Origin: an uncultured Alphaproteobacteria bacterium
Lineage (GTDB): Bacteria; Pseudomonadota; Alphaproteobacteria; CAAGCB01; CAG-977
DNA: 64,000 nt
Direction of reading: 5' to 3'
NCBI GenBank assembly: GCA_944393745.1
Contig: CALYBD010000004.1
Span: forward strand, 1 to 64,000
In this document: in pieces, positions 34,215 to 44,052 of the stretch
Position numbering within the stretch: the stretch's first letter is position 1
Layout: each line of letters starts with the position of its first letter
Notes under the pieces: generated by a model
Seen by the model: only the letters and a program-made list of their open reading frames with translations
What the model was told of the DNA's origin: nothing
The model's database searches: none
Translations under genes and position numbers: made by a program

Positions 34215-34287
34215 AAGAAAAACCTCTGTAATTAAAACAAATTTTTATCAGTTTATAACTGTTTTCGGCGTAATGCCATAAAAAAAC

Positions 34288-35202
34288 CTAACTTATTTTA
34301 ATTTCTTCAATGCGCGATTCGATTTCTTTTAACGTCGGCAGAGATTCCTGTGCGCCGATTTTCAAACAAGCCAACCCTGCCCCCGCGGCGGCATAGCGGA
34401 CGGCCTGGCGCGTATCCAGACCGTTATCCAGCATGGCGGCAAAAATCCCGACAAAAGCATCGCCTGCTCCTGTCGTGTCAACAGGGCAAACAGGCAAAGC
34501 AGAAGCTTTAAATATATCACCCCGTTGTGCACCGACGACACCGTCTGCGCCTGTTGTAATCAGGCAGACCCCGCCCGTTTTATCAGAAATAGCCGCGGCT
34601 TTTTCTTCAATTCCCAGAAACGTTTTTTCAAACAACGCGCTGTAAACGGTATCGGCTTCGATTTCGTTTAAAATCAGATAATCCGCCAACTTCAGGTCAG
34701 ATTCGGATATGGCGCGGGCCGGCGCGACATTTAAAATCGTTTTTGCCCCCGCGGCTTTGGCACGACGCAGCAGTTTAAAGTTTTCTTCGGGCGGAACCTC
34801 CATCTGCATAACCAGAATCGTTTCTTCGTTTAAAACTGTTTGTGCTACCGCATCCGCAGATACGGTTGTATTTGCACCGCTGGCGACAACAATTGAATTT
34901 TCCCCCTGTCCGTCAACCATAATCATTGCCATTCCCGTTGCCAGTTGTGAAACCTGAATTCCCGAACAGTCAATTCCCAAAGCTTTTAACGCCGTTACGG
35001 GGACTTTGGCGACTTCATCCGTTCCGACGGCACCGATCATTTTAACCAAACCGCCCGCTTTGGCGGCGGCAGCGGCCTGATTGGCTCCTTTTCCGCCGGC
35101 TTTAATCAAAGCGCCGGGCGTTAAAACGGTTTCTCCCGGCAGGGGAAAAGTCTGCACGGACAGAAAAAAATCAGCATTCAAAGATCCAAACACCAAAATC
35201 AT
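34288..35202 (-). CDS. rbsK: Ribokinase (PfkB family)
   Basis: The 304-residue sugar kinase starts MILVFGSLNADFFLSV and contains the two PfkB signatures, GGKGANQAAAAAKAG near 37-51 and DTTGAGDAFVGIFAAML near 245-261. The Asp in the second is the catalytic base. Ribokinase makes ribose 5-phosphate from ribose. No ribose transporter or regulator is adjacent, and other pentose or nucleoside substrates are possible. It is divergent from the gene at 35305. Confidence 0.88.
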   Translation of the reverse strand: MILVFGSLNADFFLSVQTFPLPGETVLTPGALIKAGGKGANQAAAAAKAGGLVKMIGAVGTDEVAKVPVTALKALGIDCSGIQVSQLATGMAMIMVDGQGENSIVVASGANTTVSADAVAQTVLNEETILVMQMEVPPEENFKLLRRAKAAGAKTILNVAPARAISESDLKLADYLILNEIEADTVYSALFEKTFLGIEEKAAAISDKTGGVCLITTGADGVVGAQRGDIFKASALPVCPVDTTGAGDAFVGIFAAMLDNGLDTRQAVRYAAAGAGLACLKIGAQESLPTLKEIESRIEEIKIS

Positions 35203-35304
35203 TGCCTTATCTCTTTCTTTTGCGTTAAACGGAAACGGGATTTTATTTTGCTTTTTAATTAAAAAGAGATACTATTTTTCTGAAAAAAAATAAATGGGGA
35301 AATA

Positions 35305-36234
35305 ATGACGGAAACAAAAACATTTGAAGATCAGTTTGATCACGATCCGAACGCTGTCTATACGGACGAAGAAGATATCGATTTGGGCCCGGACGATGAA
35401 CTCGCGGACGCACCGCCAAAACCGGTTACACCGAAAAGACCGGACAATCAGCTTCCGTCCGGGGGCGGCTGTCTGGGGGGATTATTTAAAATCGCCTTGT
35501 CATTGGGACTGATTGCTTTTTGTTATTTTTATATTTCCGCCCCTGAAAAATTTACGACCGTACAGCAAAAGATTACCGAACTGTTGGCCGAACGCACCGA
35601 AGAATTGCAGTCCCCTTCATCAGTAACGGACAAACCCGCCGCGGTTGATTTGCCGCAGGCGACTTCTCTGCCTCAGGCCGTACCGGGGATTATTCTGCGC
35701 GGTGTCGGAACTTTGCCGGATTTTTCGACCGCGACCAAAAACAATCCGTCTTTAAATTCCTATTTAATTACGGCCGATCAGCTTAACTTTAAAACACTTG
35801 ATACGTATCACGACCTGCTGACAAAGATGATCACGGAATGGACCGGACAGACGGATCCGAAAAAAATCGAACAGATTACCGGCCTGCCGTACAAACAATT
35901 TTTTAATCAGATTTCCGTTTCTTTGCTGTCCCAGACCGTTTTAAAACAGGCCGGACTGACACCTTCGGGCACTAACAAAATAATTGTTCAGGATCCCGTT
36001 CAGGCAATGGCTTCCGTTTATCCGCATTTAAAAGAAGCAATGGCGGAAAAACAAACCGTCCGCGACCAGTTAAAAACGCTTGAACCTGTTTCTTCATTTT
36101 TGGTCCATATCTGCCGAGACGGTTCGGAATGCCTGGCCTCATGGGATTTGTTGATTGATATGCTGGGGGCAAAACAATATGCGCCGATTTTGGAAAAAAC
36201 CCCCGAAAATATTTATCGGTCTGCCGGAGAATAA
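35305..36234 (+). CDS. Single-pass membrane protein of unknown function
   Basis: I do not recognise this 309-residue protein. An acidic, Pro-rich N-terminus (1-53) precedes a Gly-rich turn and one membrane helix (about 57-78). The following ~230 residues, probably periplasmic, include a Glu-rich coiled segment at 85-105 and a more globular region after 120 with two Cys near 270-277 (ICRDGSEC), a potential disulfide. GGGGAAA serves as ribosome site. It ends nine bases before the GT-C-like gene and likely shares its transcript. Confidence 0.75.
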   Translation: MTETKTFEDQFDHDPNAVYTDEEDIDLGPDDELADAPPKPVTPKRPDNQLPSGGGCLGGLFKIALSLGLIAFCYFYISAPEKFTTVQQKITELLAERTEELQSPSSVTDKPAAVDLPQATSLPQAVPGIILRGVGTLPDFSTATKNNPSLNSYLITADQLNFKTLDTYHDLLTKMITEWTGQTDPKKIEQITGLPYKQFFNQISVSLLSQTVLKQAGLTPSGTNKIIVQDPVQAMASVYPHLKEAMAEKQTVRDQLKTLEPVSSFLVHICRDGSECLASWDLLIDMLGAKQYAPILEKTPENIYRSAGE

Positions 36235-36243
36235 AAAACAGTC

Positions 36244-38100
36244 ATGTCTGTCAAAAACCGTCTTTTTAAATTAAAACTGAAATTAACGGATCTGAAGTTA
36301 AAGGCAAAACAGGCAGGACCGACATTTGTTTCCGGCCTCAGATCCGTTCATTCCGGATCCTTCAAAGACTTATTGCGTCGCCTGATTTTCGGCACTCAAT
36401 CCTTAATTTTTCAGATACCCGGCAATTTAAAAGAATGGAATGCCAAAACAACAATCGGAAAAATCCGGTATGTTTTATTGTTTTTATTTCTATGCCTTGT
36501 TTTCGGCATAGCTGGATTATCTTATGCTTTTACGGCAAATGACGCGTTTATTTCCTTTCGTTACGTATCGAATGCCGTCAGAGGCTGGGGCTACACGTTT
36601 AATCCGCCGCCGTTTGAACCGATCAGCGGATTCAGCAGCTTTTTATGGCTAAGCGTTCTGCACGGCCTGTGGAACGCGGGAATACAACCACCGCAAAGCG
36701 CGCATTTTGCCACATATTTATTTTCCCTGGGACAGGTTATGCTGTGTTTTTTCTTTATCCGCCGTATGCATATTCAGCCGAAAATACAGCAAAAAAGCCT
36801 GCTTTTATTCTTTGCTTTATGCCTGCTTTTATTGTCAAACAGAACATTTTTGGCTTTTATTACGTCCGGGACGGAAGCGGCTTTGTTCAATTTTCTGGTT
36901 TTATGGTGGACGTATGAAGCAACGTCAGACAAAACAAGGAATCCGATTTATCTGTCCGTTGCCGCCGTTTTATTGGCATTATGCCGGTTTGAAGGAGGTC
37001 TTTTTATCCCGGCATCGGCAGTTTTTTTAATTTTTTTCATTTTTCAGGGGCATTCAAAAATAAAAAGCATCATTGCTTTTTTTCTGCTGGGATCGGTTTG
37101 GTTTTATTACCGCTGGTTGTTTCAGACTTACGGCAGTTATGTGCCCAATTTTATTTCTGTTTTTTATAATCAGCCGTTTCCGGATTTCGGGCGGGATTAT
37201 ATCTTGTCGTTTGTTTTAGAGTATGCGCTGTATTATTGGCTGTTTTTCTTTTTGATATGGGCTTTATTTAAATTTGTCGTCAAACGGCAGAGCGGATTTG
37301 GCGTTCTGATTTTACTGATGCTGACATTTTTGTCATACATCGGATTTTACCTGTTTGTTATGGGCGGTGATATTTTGGAATATCGTCCGCTGAGTTTTTT
37401 TATTCCGCTGTGTACTTTGGCCGGAATAAAAATGATTTCTGAAAATGTTGTCAGTTCAATACGTTCCGTACTGGTGCTTCTTTTGATCTATGCTCTGATC
37501 GCATCAGCCATACCCGGAACGCACCGATCTTTGACAAAAGATCTGATGACTCGCAAAGAAACGGAATTTTTATACCGCTCCGTTTCCCAAAAAACAGGCT
37601 GGTTCGGATTTTTTACGCAAAAATGGGACGCTGCCCAGAAAAATCTGATTTATCAAGGGGTCGGACTGCGCCATCAGGAACATAAAATCCTGACCGAAGA
37701 ATTATTAAAAACTTTTCCGTCCCGCGAAGAAGGCAGCCGGATAAAAAAATCGGACTATCGTTTATTTGCCTGGGATTTTGTCGGCGTTGCCGGCTGGGTT
37801 TTACCCGAGGTTATTATTATTGATCTGTCCGGACAGAACAACATGATTGTCGCCAAATCGGAATTAAAAAACAAAAAACATCGTCTGTTTGGTCATGAAC
37901 GTGCCGTTCCTGCCGGCTATGTTCAATGTTTTAACGGCGGCAACAATGTGTATATCGAACCTTTTTCCGGCAAAAAGAATTTGCGGTTGTTGCGTTCGGC
38001 TCCTTTAAACGACGGTCAGATCAAAGGCTGTGAAAATTTCTGGAAATCACAGATCGGTGCAGCAAAAGCAAGATCATTGCGGCAAAGAAGATCTTTCTGA
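36244..38100 (+). CDS. Polytopic membrane protein, probable GT-C glycosyltransferase
   Basis: This 618-residue protein has about ten or more membrane helices after a basic N-terminal segment of ~75 residues. Near residue 97 it has NDAFISFRYVSNAVRGWGY then FNPPPFEPISGFSSFLW. That is the pattern of a lipid-linked-sugar glycosyltransferase group (AftB/ZomB-like) with an acidic residue pair in the first periplasmic loop, although here the Asp-Asp is Asn-Asp. The C-terminal 180 residues are periplasmic. It may glycosylate an envelope component using a donor made by a GT2 enzyme; acceptor unknown. Its stop is one base from the convergent DAHP synthase stop. Confidence 0.7.
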   Translation: MSVKNRLFKLKLKLTDLKLKAKQAGPTFVSGLRSVHSGSFKDLLRRLIFGTQSLIFQIPGNLKEWNAKTTIGKIRYVLLFLFLCLVFGIAGLSYAFTANDAFISFRYVSNAVRGWGYTFNPPPFEPISGFSSFLWLSVLHGLWNAGIQPPQSAHFATYLFSLGQVMLCFFFIRRMHIQPKIQQKSLLLFFALCLLLLSNRTFLAFITSGTEAALFNFLVLWWTYEATSDKTRNPIYLSVAAVLLALCRFEGGLFIPASAVFLIFFIFQGHSKIKSIIAFFLLGSVWFYYRWLFQTYGSYVPNFISVFYNQPFPDFGRDYILSFVLEYALYYWLFFFLIWALFKFVVKRQSGFGVLILLMLTFLSYIGFYLFVMGGDILEYRPLSFFIPLCTLAGIKMISENVVSSIRSVLVLLLIYALIASAIPGTHRSLTKDLMTRKETEFLYRSVSQKTGWFGFFTQKWDAAQKNLIYQGVGLRHQEHKILTEELLKTFPSREEGSRIKKSDYRLFAWDFVGVAGWVLPEVIIIDLSGQNNMIVAKSELKNKKHRLFGHERAVPAGYVQCFNGGNNVYIEPFSGKKNLRLLRSAPLNDGQIKGCENFWKSQIGAAKARSLRQRRSF

Positions 38101-38101
38101 T

Positions 38102-39481
38102 TTATTCAGCCAGAACAGTCGGCGCCGGTTTTGCCGTTGTGTTTTTTTTCAAAATTTCGGCGACCAAAAAAGCCAGTTCCAAAGACTGATTCGCATTCAA
38201 GCGCGGATCACACAACGTGCTGTAATGTTCGGCCAGATTTTCTTCGGTAATTTTTTGTGAACCGCCGACACATTCCGTTACGTCCTGCCCGGTCATTTCA
38301 AAATGCAGCCCGCCGGCATAGGTTCCTTCGGCCCGATGAACGGCAAAAAAGCGTTTTACTTCTTCCAAAATCGCTTGGAAATCGCGCGTTTTATAACCGT
38401 TTGAAGCGACTTGCGTATTAGCATGCATCGGATCGCATGACCAGACAACCTGATAGCCTTCTTTTTCAACGGCGCGAATCAAAGGCGGCAGATTTTTTTC
38501 AATGCAATCCACCCCCATGCGCACGATAAAAGTCAATCGTCCGGCTTCATTCAGCGGGTTTAAAATATCACATAAACGCAGCAAATCATCACTTTGCGTT
38601 TTCGGTCCGATTTTCACACCGACAGGATTACAAATTCCTCGGGCAAATTCGACATGAGCCCCGTTGGGATCCCGTGTTCTTTCCCCGATCCACAGCATAT
38701 GTGCCGAACAATCGTACCAATCGCCCGATGAGGTATCAACGCGTGTCATCGCCTCTTCAAACGGTAAAAGCAGCGCTTCGTGTGATGTATAAAACGGCGT
38801 TTCGCGCACTAAAGGAACAGAATCGGCAGAAATACCGCAAGCGGCCATAAAGTCCAACGTTTCACTGATTCTGTCGGCAAAACGGCGGTATTGTTCGCCT
38901 TGCAAAGAATGGGCAACAAAGCCCAAATTCCATTCCTGCACTTTATTTAAATCGGCAAATCCGCCCTGAGAAAATGCGCGCAATAAATTCAATGTTGCCG
39001 AAGCATGATGATATGCCTGCAACATTCTGTCCGGCTGTGCGGCGCGGGATTGCGGCGTAAATTCAATCCCGTTAATGTTATCCCCTTTATAAGACGGCAA
39101 CGTCACTCCGTTGATTGTTTCATAAGGAGACGACCGCGGCTTTGCAAACTGTCCGGCCATGCGTCCGACTTTAACAACGGGACGGGACGCGCCGAACATT
39201 AAAACGACAGCCATCTGCAGTAAAATACGAAACATATCGCGAATATTGCCCGCGCCGAATTCGGCAAAACTTTCCGCACAATCGCCGCCCTGCAGCAAAA
39301 ACGCTTTGCCGTTTGCAACATCTCCCAATGATTTTTTCAAACGAAAAGCTTCTTCGGCAAAAACCAGCGGCGGATATTTGCGCAGTTTTTGTTCAACCGA
39401 TTTCAAATGTTCGGTATCGGTATATTCCGGCAGATGAGCCGCCGGTTTTGAACGCCAGGAATCGGGCAACCATTCTTCCAT
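38102..39481 (-). CDS. 3-deoxy-7-phosphoheptulonate synthase, class II
   Basis: This enzyme condenses phosphoenolpyruvate and erythrose 4-phosphate, the first step of the shikimate pathway. The plant-type (class II) family is clear: KPPLVFAEE-like entry, [15 protein letters not shown] near 62-76, [16 protein letters not shown] near 102, [19 protein letters not shown] and [10 protein letters not shown] near 350. The ATG at 39481 (459 residues) is preferred over a GTG one codon upstream. It stands alone, with no other aromatic-pathway gene beside it. Confidence 0.95.
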   Translation of the reverse strand: MEEWLPDSWRSKPAAHLPEYTDTEHLKSVEQKLRKYPPLVFAEEAFRLKKSLGDVANGKAFLLQGGDCAESFAEFGAGNIRDMFRILLQMAVVLMFGASRPVVKVGRMAGQFAKPRSSPYETINGVTLPSYKGDNINGIEFTPQSRAAQPDRMLQAYHHASATLNLLRAFSQGGFADLNKVQEWNLGFVAHSLQGEQYRRFADRISETLDFMAACGISADSVPLVRETPFYTSHEALLLPFEEAMTRVDTSSGDWYDCSAHMLWIGERTRDPNGAHVEFARGICNPVGVKIGPKTQSDDLLRLCDILNPLNEAGRLTFIVRMGVDCIEKNLPPLIRAVEKEGYQVVWSCDPMHANTQVASNGYKTRDFQAILEEVKRFFAVHRAEGTYAGGLHFEMTGQDVTECVGGSQKITEENLAEHYSTLCDPRLNANQSLELAFLVAEILKKNTTAKPAPTVLAE

Positions 39482-39520
39482 CACAGCAACCTTATAAAAA
39501 GCCTTGCTTTTTTATATGCT

Positions 39521-40099
39521 TTATTTTGCTTTTTTTCCAGATAAATTATTTTCCTTGTTATTGCTTTTGCTGTTGTATTCCTCGGCAAAAGCTTTTCTTT
39601 GTTCGGCCTGTTGTTTTTCAAAAGCAATTCTTTCGCGGCGGACTTGTTCCATATATTCTTTTAACTTTTCTTTTGGAGGCAGTCCCGTTTCCGGCGGATT
39701 TTTCCGTTCTTCTTCTTCCAGTTCCCGGAATCTTTGCTCCAAAAATTCGTCCGAAGTCAGCTTTTCAAACAATTCCTTATCAGCCTTTTCATCAACGACC
39801 GGCAATCCGGGCAAATCCGGGAATTTTTTGCCGTTCATTTTATCCCACACAACCGTTATATCGCACCATGCCGTTTGATACGCACATTTTGCCATTCGTC
39901 CCAAAGACGGATTATCCCCCGAACACTGTGTCAGCAATTGCGTGCAGGAATAAAAAGAAGCATCTTTGGACAAACCGACGGACAGTAAAATAAATGCAAA
40001 AAAAACAGCGATCAGTCCGGCCGGCAGCCACACAAGCAGAATCGAACGCAAATTTCGTTTCAATCGCCTGAACAATCGCGCGCATTTTTCCTTTAACAT
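39521..40099 (-). CDS. Small membrane protein with charged helical tail, coupled to glmS
   Basis: I do not recognise this 192-residue protein. A basic N-terminus (residues 3-18) and one membrane helix (about 19-42) anchor it, with the rest outside the cytoplasm by the positive-inside rule. Four Cys lie at about 52-89 (CTQLLTQC, MAKCAYQTAWC). Residues 108-192 are highly charged with coiled-coil character. The glmS stop and this start are directly joined (TAAATG), so translation is probably by re-initiation. Confidence 0.72.
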   Translation of the reverse strand: MLKEKCARLFRRLKRNLRSILLVWLPAGLIAVFFAFILLSVGLSKDASFYSCTQLLTQCSGDNPSLGRMAKCAYQTAWCDITVVWDKMNGKKFPDLPGLPVVDEKADKELFEKLTSDEFLEQRFRELEEEERKNPPETGLPPKEKLKEYMEQVRRERIAFEKQQAEQRKAFAEEYNSKSNNKENNLSGKKAK

Positions 40100-41926
40100 T
40101 TATTCCACCGTTACGCTTTTTGCCAGATTTCGCGGCTGATCAACGTCCGTTCCTTTGGCTACGGCCGTATGATATGCCAGCAATTGCACGGGAATGGCAT
40201 ATAAAATCGGTGCAACAAAAGAATCTACTGCCGGCAGAATAACCGAAGCCGTCGAACGGTCTTTGACCGAACCGATCCCCATCTGATCGCCGAAAAAGAC
40301 GACTTTGCCGCCGCGCGCCAACACTTCCTGCATATTGGAAACCGTTTTGTCAAACAGATTGTCCGTCGGTGCGACAACGACGACCGGAACGCTTTCGTCA
40401 ATCAAAGCAATCGGCCCGTGCTTCATTTCACCGGCAGCATATCCTTCCGCATGAATATAGGAAATTTCCTTTAATTTCAAAGCCCCTTCCAAAGCAATCG
40501 GAAAGCTGCTGCCGCGCCCCAGATACAACACGTCACGGGCATCGGCAAACAAATTCTGCGCAATTTTGGCAATGGCGGAATCATTGTTTAACACTTCGGC
40601 TGCGCGGGACGGAACCTCAACCAGCGCACGGGACAAACGGGATTCCTCAGCTTTGGACAACGCCCCGTTCGCCCGCCCCAAAGCAATCGCGAAACACGCC
40701 AGCAACGTTAATTGTGTCGTAAACGCCTTTGTCGAAGCCACACCGATTTCGGGGCCGGCCAGCGTCCTTAAAACACAATCGGATTCGCGTGCCATTGTGC
40801 TTTCGGCCACATTGACGATCGAAACGATCTTCTGCCCCTGTTCTTTGCAGTAACGCAAAGCCGCCAGCGTATCCGCCGTTTCGCCCGACTGAGAAATAAA
40901 CAAGGAAACGCCGCCTTTTTCCAAGATCGGACAACGATATCTGAATTCCGAAGCAACATCTATATCAACGGGAATACGCGCAACGGATTCAATCCAGTAT
41001 TTGCCGACCAGACCGGCATAATAAGACGTTCCGCAGGCAACAATCGTCAGACGCGGCACGTCTTTTAATTCAAACGGCACATTCGGCAGCGTAATCGTAT
41101 CCATATCCTGATTGATCATCGTGTTCAGCGTATCGCCGATCACTTGCGGCTGTTCATAAATTTCTTTAAGCATAAAGTGGCGATATCCGCCTTTTCCGAT
41201 CATTGCTCCGGACGTTGCGGAAAGAACGACCTTACGTTCAACCTTTTGATCATTCGAATCAAAAACTTCTGCCCCCGTATGCGTTAAAACGGCATAGTCG
41301 CCTTCTTCCAGATACATGATTTTCTGGGTCAGGGGCGCCAAAGCCAAGGCATCGGATCCCAAAAACATTTCTCCGTCTCCGAAACCGACGGCCAAAGGAG
41401 ATCCTTTGCGCGCGCCGATAATTATATCTTCACGTCCGGCAAAAATAATCGCCAAAGCAAAAGCTCCCTTCAGCCGCTTTAATGACTGCGCCACGGCCGT
41501 TTGCGGATCAAGCCCTTCTTCAATTTTTTGCGAAATCAGATGAACGACGACTTCTGTATCGGTTTCGCTTTCAAACACATGGCCCTGTGCGGTCAATTCG
41601 TCACGCAGCTCGCGATAATTTTCAATAATGCCGTTATGCACGACGGCGACATGTTTTGTCGCATGCGGGTGCGCATTGATTTCGTTCGGCACGCCGTGAG
41701 TCGCCCAGCGCGTATGCCCGATACCGACCGTTCCCGGCAAAGGATTTTCCGCGATTTTAGCCTCCAGATTAACAATTTTACCCTTTGCCCGGCGCCGTTC
41801 GATCCGGCCGTCAACCAGCGTTGCGACGCCGGCGGAATCATATCCGCGATATTCCAGCCTTTTCAGCCCGTCAATTAAAAGAGGTGTCACCTGTCTGTTG
41901 GAAATAATACCGACAATACCGCACAT
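40100..41926 (-). CDS. glmS: Glutamine-fructose-6-phosphate aminotransferase
   Basis: GlmS makes glucosamine 6-phosphate, entry point for UDP-GlcNAc. The start MCGIVG exposes Cys 2, the glutaminase nucleophile after removal of Met. The class II amidotransferase domain (about 1-240) includes GIGHTRWATHG and the HNGIIENY segment. Two SIS domains follow, with SQSGETADT near 350 and the C-terminal signature LAKSVTVE. It has 608 residues and lies 15 bases after glmU. Confidence 0.98.
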   Translation of the reverse strand: MCGIVGIISNRQVTPLLIDGLKRLEYRGYDSAGVATLVDGRIERRRAKGKIVNLEAKIAENPLPGTVGIGHTRWATHGVPNEINAHPHATKHVAVVHNGIIENYRELRDELTAQGHVFESETDTEVVVHLISQKIEEGLDPQTAVAQSLKRLKGAFALAIIFAGREDIIIGARKGSPLAVGFGDGEMFLGSDALALAPLTQKIMYLEEGDYAVLTHTGAEVFDSNDQKVERKVVLSATSGAMIGKGGYRHFMLKEIYEQPQVIGDTLNTMINQDMDTITLPNVPFELKDVPRLTIVACGTSYYAGLVGKYWIESVARIPVDIDVASEFRYRCPILEKGGVSLFISQSGETADTLAALRYCKEQGQKIVSIVNVAESTMARESDCVLRTLAGPEIGVASTKAFTTQLTLLACFAIALGRANGALSKAEESRLSRALVEVPSRAAEVLNNDSAIAKIAQNLFADARDVLYLGRGSSFPIALEGALKLKEISYIHAEGYAAGEMKHGPIALIDESVPVVVVAPTDNLFDKTVSNMQEVLARGGKVVFFGDQMGIGSVKDRSTASVILPAVDSFVAPILYAIPVQLLAYHTAVAKGTDVDQPRNLAKSVTVE

Positions 41927-41941
41927 AATGTATTTTATCCT

Positions 41942-43288
41942 TTATTTTGAAAGTTTTTCTTTTAACGCTTTTTTCTGTTCGCGAAACTTTTCCGCCCAGC
42001 CGGCCAAAGCCGTCTGTTTGCCGCGCGATACGGCCATGGCGTTCGGTTCAACGTTCTTTGTAATAACGGAACCGGCGGCCGTCATCGCGCCGTCGCCGAT
42101 CGTGCACGGCGCGACAATCACCGTATCCGATCCGATAAAAGCTCCCGCGCCGATTTCCGTCCTTGATTTGAAATAGCCGTCATAATTACATGTAATCGTA
42201 CCGGCGCCAATGTTTGTTTTTTCACCGATTCTGGCGTCTCCGATATAGGACAAATGGTTGACCTTCGCTCCGTTTTCAATGACCGCGTTTTTAATTTCGA
42301 CAAAATCGCCGATATGGCACCCGCAGCCGACGTCCGCCCCCGGACGCAGACGCGCAAACGGTCCGACCTTTGCCCCCGAACGGATATGAGTTCCTTCAAA
42401 ATGGCAGAATCCTTTAATCTCAACATTATCTTCCACCACACAACCCGGTTCAAAAATCACGGACGGCTCTATCGTAATGTCTTTACCCAAAACGGTGTCG
42501 TAAGAAAAATAAACCGTATCGGGATCCGTCATGGTAACCCCTTGCGCCAGAAATTTTTCACGCAGCCGTTTTTGAACAGTGCCTTCAATTATTGCCAGAT
42601 CGGCACGCGAATTTGCCCCGGCCATTTCTTCTTCCGTTCCGGTCACGACAACGGCGGAACACCCGTCCATACGTGCCAAAGCAACAATGTCAGTCAAATA
42701 ATATTCTCCGGCCGCATTATCGTTTTTCAACCGATCCAGCCAGCCGAACAGTTTTTCCCCGTCCAGACACATCACGCCGGAATTGCACAGGCGCACAGCT
42801 TTTTCCTGTTCCGATGCATCTTTAAATTCAACAATTTTTTCCAAAACGCCGTCTTTGACGATCAAACGCCCGTAACGTCCCGGATCAGACGGTTCAAAGC
42901 CCAAAACAACGACAGCAGCACCGTTTTCGCGCAGACGGATCATTTCTTCCAGCGTTTCTTTTTTGATCAAAGGTGTATCGCCGTACAACACCAGAACGCT
43001 GCCTTTAAATCCCTGTAATTCTTCCCGTGCGGCCTTAACCGCATCGCCGGTTCCCTGTTGTTTATGCTGCACCACCACACGATGCGGAGCAACCGTTTCG
43101 GCAACCTGATCCATGCCCGGACCGACAACGACAACGGCCTTTTCGGCCTTTAAAGCGTCAACGGTCGCCAGCAAATGGCAAACCATCGGACGGCCGGCAA
43201 TTTTATGCAACACTTTGGGCAGATCGGACTTCATTCTTGTCCCCTGCCCGGCAGCCAGAACAACGGCGCAAATTTTATTTTCAGACAT
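41942..43288 (-). CDS. glmU: Bifunctional GlcNAc-1-P uridyltransferase / GlcN-1-P acetyltransferase
   Basis: GlmU acetylates glucosamine 1-phosphate and joins it to UMP. The N-terminal pyrophosphorylase domain has VVLAAGQGTRMKSDLPKVLH at 9-28 and the LYGDTPLI strand near 100. The C-terminal left-handed beta-helix shows hexapeptide repeats from about 250, including RLRPGADVG, and the catalytic region KVNHLSYIGDA. The product feeds the lipid A genes to the right and peptidoglycan synthesis. Confidence 0.98.
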   Translation of the reverse strand: MSENKICAVVLAAGQGTRMKSDLPKVLHKIAGRPMVCHLLATVDALKAEKAVVVVGPGMDQVAETVAPHRVVVQHKQQGTGDAVKAAREELQGFKGSVLVLYGDTPLIKKETLEEMIRLRENGAAVVVLGFEPSDPGRYGRLIVKDGVLEKIVEFKDASEQEKAVRLCNSGVMCLDGEKLFGWLDRLKNDNAAGEYYLTDIVALARMDGCSAVVVTGTEEEMAGANSRADLAIIEGTVQKRLREKFLAQGVTMTDPDTVYFSYDTVLGKDITIEPSVIFEPGCVVEDNVEIKGFCHFEGTHIRSGAKVGPFARLRPGADVGCGCHIGDFVEIKNAVIENGAKVNHLSYIGDARIGEKTNIGAGTITCNYDGYFKSRTEIGAGAFIGSDTVIVAPCTIGDGAMTAAGSVITKNVEPNAMAVSRGKQTALAGWAEKFREQKKALKEKLSK

Positions 43289-43389
43289 TCAAAAGAATCC
43301 TTTTCTTTGTAATTTTAAAGGCAATTTGGCATACTTAGATCAAAAATTAAAATAAATTATGACAACAGTTTGTTACGGAAGTTTAAACA

Positions 43390-44052
43390 ATGGCCAAAAA
43401 ATATGTGATTTTTGATCTGGACGGCACGCTGATTGACAGCATTCCGGATATGTGCCGCGAGATCAGCCTGTTTTTAACAGATCACGGCCGACGTGAATTA
43501 ACGACAGCCGAAGCCATGTCCATTATCGGCAACGGAGCGGCAATGATGCTGAAAGGGGCGTATGCTTTGACCGGGGATCCGATTGCCGAAGAAGCTCTGC
43601 CCGATCTGTTGGCCTGCTGGATCAGCCAGTATTCGCATGCGCAGATGGCGCTGACAAAACCTTATCCGCAGGTTATTGAAACGCTTAAACGGCTGAAAAA
43701 AGACGGATATAAACAGGCCGTTTGTACAAACAAACCGGCCGGCCCGACAAAAGCAATTCTGGACAAACTGGATTTAAGAAAATACTTTGACGTTGTTTTG
43801 GACGCCGACGCTTTGCCCGTACGCAAACCGAATCCCGAACCGCTGTGGGAAGCCGTCAAACGTATGGGTGGCACAAACGACAATGCCGTCATGGTCGGCG
43901 ACGGCGAAACGGATGCGCAGGCCGCCCGTGCCGCGGGCTTTCCCGTTGTCCTGCTGACCTACGGTTATGCGCATATCCCTTTTGAAGAAATCAAGCCGGA
44001 CGTATTAATTGATCATTTTTCGGACCTGCCGGACATTTTGAAACGGCTTTAG
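43390..44052 (+). CDS. gph: Phosphoglycolate phosphatase (HAD superfamily)
   Basis: The 220-residue hydrolase has HAD motif I FDLDGTLIDS at 8-17, motif II in AVCTNKPAG near 118, a Lys in VRKPNPEPL near 143 and motif III VGDGETDAQAA near 167. The four-helix cap between motifs I and II places it in the Gph-like group, which removes phosphate from 2-phosphoglycolate; related sugar phosphatases look similar. It is divergent from glmU and its stop overlaps the lpxB stop by four bases. Confidence 0.85.
   Translation: MAKKYVIFDLDGTLIDSIPDMCREISLFLTDHGRRELTTAEAMSIIGNGAAMMLKGAYALTGDPIAEEALPDLLACWISQYSHAQMALTKPYPQVIETLKRLKKDGYKQAVCTNKPAGPTKAILDKLDLRKYFDVVLDADALPVRKPNPEPLWEAVKRMGGTNDNAVMVGDGETDAQAARAAGFPVVLLTYGYAHIPFEEIKPDVLIDHFSDLPDILKRL

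Noticed and set aside
39313-39993. Open frame of 226 codons on the plus strand
   Set aside because: It runs across the antisense strands of two supported genes and their gap, with no coherent domain.
42254-43018. Open frame of 254 codons on the plus strand
   Set aside because: It lies wholly antisense to glmU, shows no protein family features and has a composition expected of a shadow frame.
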